Source: Pseudarthrobacter sp. IC2-21 (GTDB lineage Bacteria; Actinomycetota; Actinomycetes; Actinomycetales; Micrococcaceae). From it: DNA of 64,000 nucleotides. Positions within the stretch are counted from its first letter, which is position 1; the number at the start of each line of letters is the position of its first letter. The DNA lies in NCBI RefSeq assembly GCF_034048115.1, contig NZ_CP139145.1:3286001-3350000 (forward strand), given 5' to 3'. Below are positions 61,534 to 64,000 of this stretch, piece by piece. A program made the position numbers and the translations under genes. The notes beneath the pieces were generated by a model. That model saw only the letters and a list, made by a program, of their open reading frames with translations, did no database searches and was not told where the DNA came from.

Positions 61534-62424
61534 TCAGCCCACGAAGGCCTTCAGCCAAGTCTTCAGGTCCTCGCCGAACTCCACTCGCTCGGAGGCCAGT
61601 GTGATGACGGCCTTGAGGTAGCTGAGCTTGTCGCCCGTGTCATAACGGCGGCCGCTGAAGACCACCCCGTAGACGCCGGAGCCATCGCCCTTGCCAGCAG
61701 CCAAAGTTTGGAGCGCATCGGTCAACTGAATCTCTCCGCCGCGACCCGGTGCCGTATTCTCCAGAACGCCGAAGACTGACGGGTGCAGAACATACCGGCC
61801 GATGACGGCCATATTGGACGGGGCCTCACCAACCGCCGGCTTCTCCACCAGGCTGTTGACTCGGACATAGTCTTCGCCATCGATGGTTGTGATGTCGGCG
61901 CAGCCGTAGGCGCTAATCTGAGAGGGATCCACCTCGATCAAGGCGATCACGGAGCCGCCCGTCTTTTGCTGCACCTCCATCATCGTGGTGAGTAAATCCT
62001 CAGCTTCATCGATCAGGTCGTCTCCCAATAACACGGCGAAGGGTTCCTCGCCCACGTGCTGCTGTGCGCACAGCACCGCGTGGCCCAGGCCCTTGGCCTC
62101 GCCCTGACGGACGTAGTGGATGGGACCAAGATCCGAGGCCTCCTGGACTGAGGCGAGGCGCTGTTTGTCGCCCTTTAGCTCAAGTGTCCGTTCGAGCCCG
62201 GGAGCGCGATCGAAGTGGTCTTCGAGGGCGCGCTTGCTGCGCCCGGTGATCATCAGAATGTCATCGAGGCCTGCCTTGACGGCCTCTTCCACGACGTACT
62301 GGATGGCCGGCCGGTCGACAACCGGCAGCATCTCCTTCGGCATCGCCTTCGTGGCGGGCAGGAAGCGAGTCCCCAGCCCGGCAGCAGGAATGACGGCTTT
62401 AGTAATTGATTTCCCCATTGTCAT
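61534..62424 (-). CDS. galU: UTP-glucose-1-phosphate uridylyltransferase
   Basis: A 296-residue enzyme forming UDP-glucose, the substrate of the dehydrogenase upstream. AVIPAAGLGTRFLPATKAMP (nucleotide-binding Lys/Arg region), KEMLPVVDRPAIQYVVEEAV and FAVLLGDDLIDEAEDL are the family motifs. ATG 62424 and ATG 62418 are both possible. Completes the sugar supply part of the locus, although it sits on the other strand. Confidence 0.95.
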   Translation of the reverse strand: MTMGKSITKAVIPAAGLGTRFLPATKAMPKEMLPVVDRPAIQYVVEEAVKAGLDDILMITGRSKRALEDHFDRAPGLERTLELKGDKQRLASVQEASDLGPIHYVRQGEAKGLGHAVLCAQQHVGEEPFAVLLGDDLIDEAEDLLTTMMEVQQKTGGSVIALIEVDPSQISAYGCADITTIDGEDYVRVNSLVEKPAVGEAPSNMAVIGRYVLHPSVFGVLENTAPGRGGEIQLTDALQTLAAGKGDGSGVYGVVFSGRRYDTGDKLSYLKAVITLASERVEFGEDLKTWLKAFVG

Positions 62425-62506
62425 GAGTGAACCTTACAAAATTGCTGGAGAAAACGCGCAATTGAAATCCCCCGGTTACAGGTCTTCGGGGGCTGATCAG
62501 GCACGC

Positions 62507-63436
62507 TCAACGATTATTCGGTCGCTGGTGACGTTTCCGGAGCTGCGTGAGGTTGCGGAAGGTTTTCGGAACCGATCCCAGGAACTTGGCCCATCTGGTG
62601 CGGCGCTGTCGGAGTCGGCCGCGAAATGACATGTCCGCATATATGTTGCCGCTCAGGAGAACTTCCCGCCTCGGGACGGCGGCACGGAACAGCATCCCAG
62701 GCTTCTCCCGCAGAGGGGCCTGAGTGATCGCGATCAGCCGCGCGCTCCCCGGTTCCCTGGTCATCAGGCGATTGCGCCATTCCCTAGATGCGTCAGGCCA
62801 GTCCACTGTCACGTCCGGGGGAAGCAAGCCCTCCAGAAAAGGGCGCATTGCAGCGAGGGCGCCCACGAACGTCGAGAGGTCCCAGACAGCGACGGCCAGG
62901 GACTCCCGCTTTGTGAGGGCGCCCAGAAACACAAGTTCTTGACGGCATGCAGGCAGGTGCGGAGACCGTAGAGCGTGCAGGACGAGCATGAGAGTTCCTA
63001 GGGCCTTGGACGGGACCCGCACCTCCTGTCCAGCCAGCTCTAGGTCCTCGGTGTTGGTCCACATCACTTCAAAACATTCAGCGGGGTCGCGCTCCATTCC
63101 CGGAAAGCGGAAGTGTACGTCTATGCAACAGGGCCATTCTGGATGGTGGACGGTAACCGAGTGCTTTGGAAAAGTCCTGGTATCCGGATCCACAGGACGC
63201 TCCCGCCAACCCCGCGCCCGCAGCCCTTCGACCATGGATCCGAGATCAGCCGGGGACACGAAGACATCCACGTCGCCCGAGGTCTTTGGAAGGCGCAGGC
63301 CCTGGAGCACGCTCGCCGGGCCCTTGATGAAGAAAGCACGGATGCCTAGGCTGTACGCCACCCGCGAGACCAAGGCGTGGCCGAGGAGTACGCCCTCGGG
63401 GATACTGAGCCGTGTCTCGTCGCCCGGATTCGCCAC
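62507..63436 (-). CDS. Nucleotidyltransferase-fold protein (NTP_transf_5 type)
   Basis: A 309-residue protein. FIKGPASVLQGLRLPKTSGDVDVFV contains the GxS-like and SGDVDVFV aspartate pair of this nucleotidyltransferase group; the rest includes CCIDVHFRFPGM and VRVPSKALGTLMLVLHAL, also conserved. Members are found in polysaccharide loci, with unproved activity. It lies between galU and a second BY-kinase and may be read from the same transcript (the kinase stop is 8 bases upstream of its start). Confidence 0.82.
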   Translation of the reverse strand: MANPGDETRLSIPEGVLLGHALVSRVAYSLGIRAFFIKGPASVLQGLRLPKTSGDVDVFVSPADLGSMVEGLRARGWRERPVDPDTRTFPKHSVTVHHPEWPCCIDVHFRFPGMERDPAECFEVMWTNTEDLELAGQEVRVPSKALGTLMLVLHALRSPHLPACRQELVFLGALTKRESLAVAVWDLSTFVGALAAMRPFLEGLLPPDVTVDWPDASREWRNRLMTREPGSARLIAITQAPLREKPGMLFRAAVPRREVLLSGNIYADMSFRGRLRQRRTRWAKFLGSVPKTFRNLTQLRKRHQRPNNR

Positions 63437-63444
63437 GCCGCAGC

Positions 63445-64000
63445 CTAGTCCTTGGCCCTACGCCCGGCGGGCACGGCTTCCAGACGCGCTTCGACGTCGG
63501 TGACCGGCAAAGTGGACGCGCGCCGGGGTCCAGCCACGTGGTCTGCAGCGGCCGCGGGTTCGGAGGTGTAGGTGCCGTAGTAAGAGTAGGAGTCTGTTCC
63601 CCGTATTGGCACGTAGTTGAGGACCGCGCCCAGAACACGACCTTTGACCTTGTCCAAGTTTCCCAGCGACTGAGCCAGCTGCTCCTGGGTGCTCCGGCCT
63701 GTCCGAATCACCACAATGGCCCCGTCTGCCACCCGTGAAAGGACAGCTGCATCGGTTACGGGAAGCAGCGGCGGAGCGTCGATCAGAACGATCGCATTCT
63801 CCGCCAGCGCGGACAGCATGTTCTTCATGGCCCGCGACCCCAACAGCTCGCTGGGGTTCGGCGGAATCCGGCCCGAGCCGAGGACAGAGAGGTTTGGCAG
63901 GGCACCCCACGGCTGGAGCACATCAGCCAGCTCGGCCGTGCCGGTGAGGACATCGGTAACCCCGACTCCCGGGACCAGATTGAAAACGTCCACCAGCGTT
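63445..64000 (-). CDS. Second BY-kinase, C-terminal part (cut by window end)
   Basis: Partial: the gene continues beyond 64000. The visible 185 residues include GSGRIPPNPSELLGSRAMKN, LIDAPPLLPVTDAAVLSRVA (Walker B) and a Tyr cluster DSYSYYGTY in the tail. Clearly related to the kinase of 48253-49797, but with a distinct tail. A second copy suggests two regulatory or chain-length systems at this locus. Confidence 0.9.
   Translation of the reverse strand, partial: TLVDVFNLVPGVGVTDVLTGTAELADVLQPWGALPNLSVLGSGRIPPNPSELLGSRAMKNMLSALAENAIVLIDAPPLLPVTDAAVLSRVADGAIVVIRTGRSTQEQLAQSLGNLDKVKGRVLGAVLNYVPIRGTDSYSYYGTYTSEPAAAADHVAGPRRASTLPVTDVEARLEAVPAGRRAKD

Overview
The window looks like a chromosomal segment of a high-GC Gram-positive actinobacterium of the Arthrobacter/Pseudarthrobacter type (Micrococcaceae). 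This is inferred from the GC-rich, GTG/TTG-start gene style, an LAxTG surface protein, alternate-signal exported proteins with a SipW-type peptidase, and the general gene repertoire. No rRNA, tRNA or CRISPR array was seen.

Region 1 (1-2.6 kb) is a minus-strand cluster of three exported proteins with SipW/alternate-type signals around a SipW-like signal peptidase. Region 2 (2.6-35.8 kb) is a mosaic of small metabolic, transport and stress genes: several MFS transporters, NAD(P)-binding and polysaccharide deacetylase enzymes, a CsbD-like protein, a ParA/EspI-like ATPase preceded by two tiny membrane proteins, an aquaglyceroporin, a marR-MFS pair, an M20 amidohydrolase, NhaA, a PRC-barrel protein, an ArsB-like permease, UspA, an FAD monooxygenase, and a branched-chain 2-oxoacid dehydrogenase operon (E1alpha-E1beta-E2) divergent from an Lrp/AsnC regulator. 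It contains two decayed genes (an MFS transporter with an internal deletion, and a winged-helix AlkZ-like gene cut by an amber codon) and several very long perfect hairpins at gene ends.

Region 3 (35.9-43.3 kb) holds two membrane acyltransferases, a twice-frameshifted gene, and a tetR-MFS pair. A roughly 190-bp copy of the 3' end of that MFS gene lies 3.9 kb away in the same orientation, so the segment between is framed by a direct duplication.

Region 4 (43.5-64 kb) is an extracellular polysaccharide locus with visibly lower GC in its centre. On the minus strand are wzy-like polymerase (split by an IS5-family element), a hexapeptide acetyltransferase, a wzx-like flippase and a Wzz/BY-kinase. 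Divergent on the plus strand are three glycosyltransferases, gmd, fcl (GDP-fucose supply), a polyprenyl-phosphate sugar transferase, UDP-glucose dehydrogenase, a DUF4012 protein, an LANTG-anchored surface protein and a VanZ-like protein. galU, a nucleotidyltransferase-like protein and a second BY-kinase (cut by the window end) close the locus. Together they suggest a Wzx/Wzy-type polymer containing fucose (or a related deoxysugar) and glucuronic acid, assembled on undecaprenyl phosphate.
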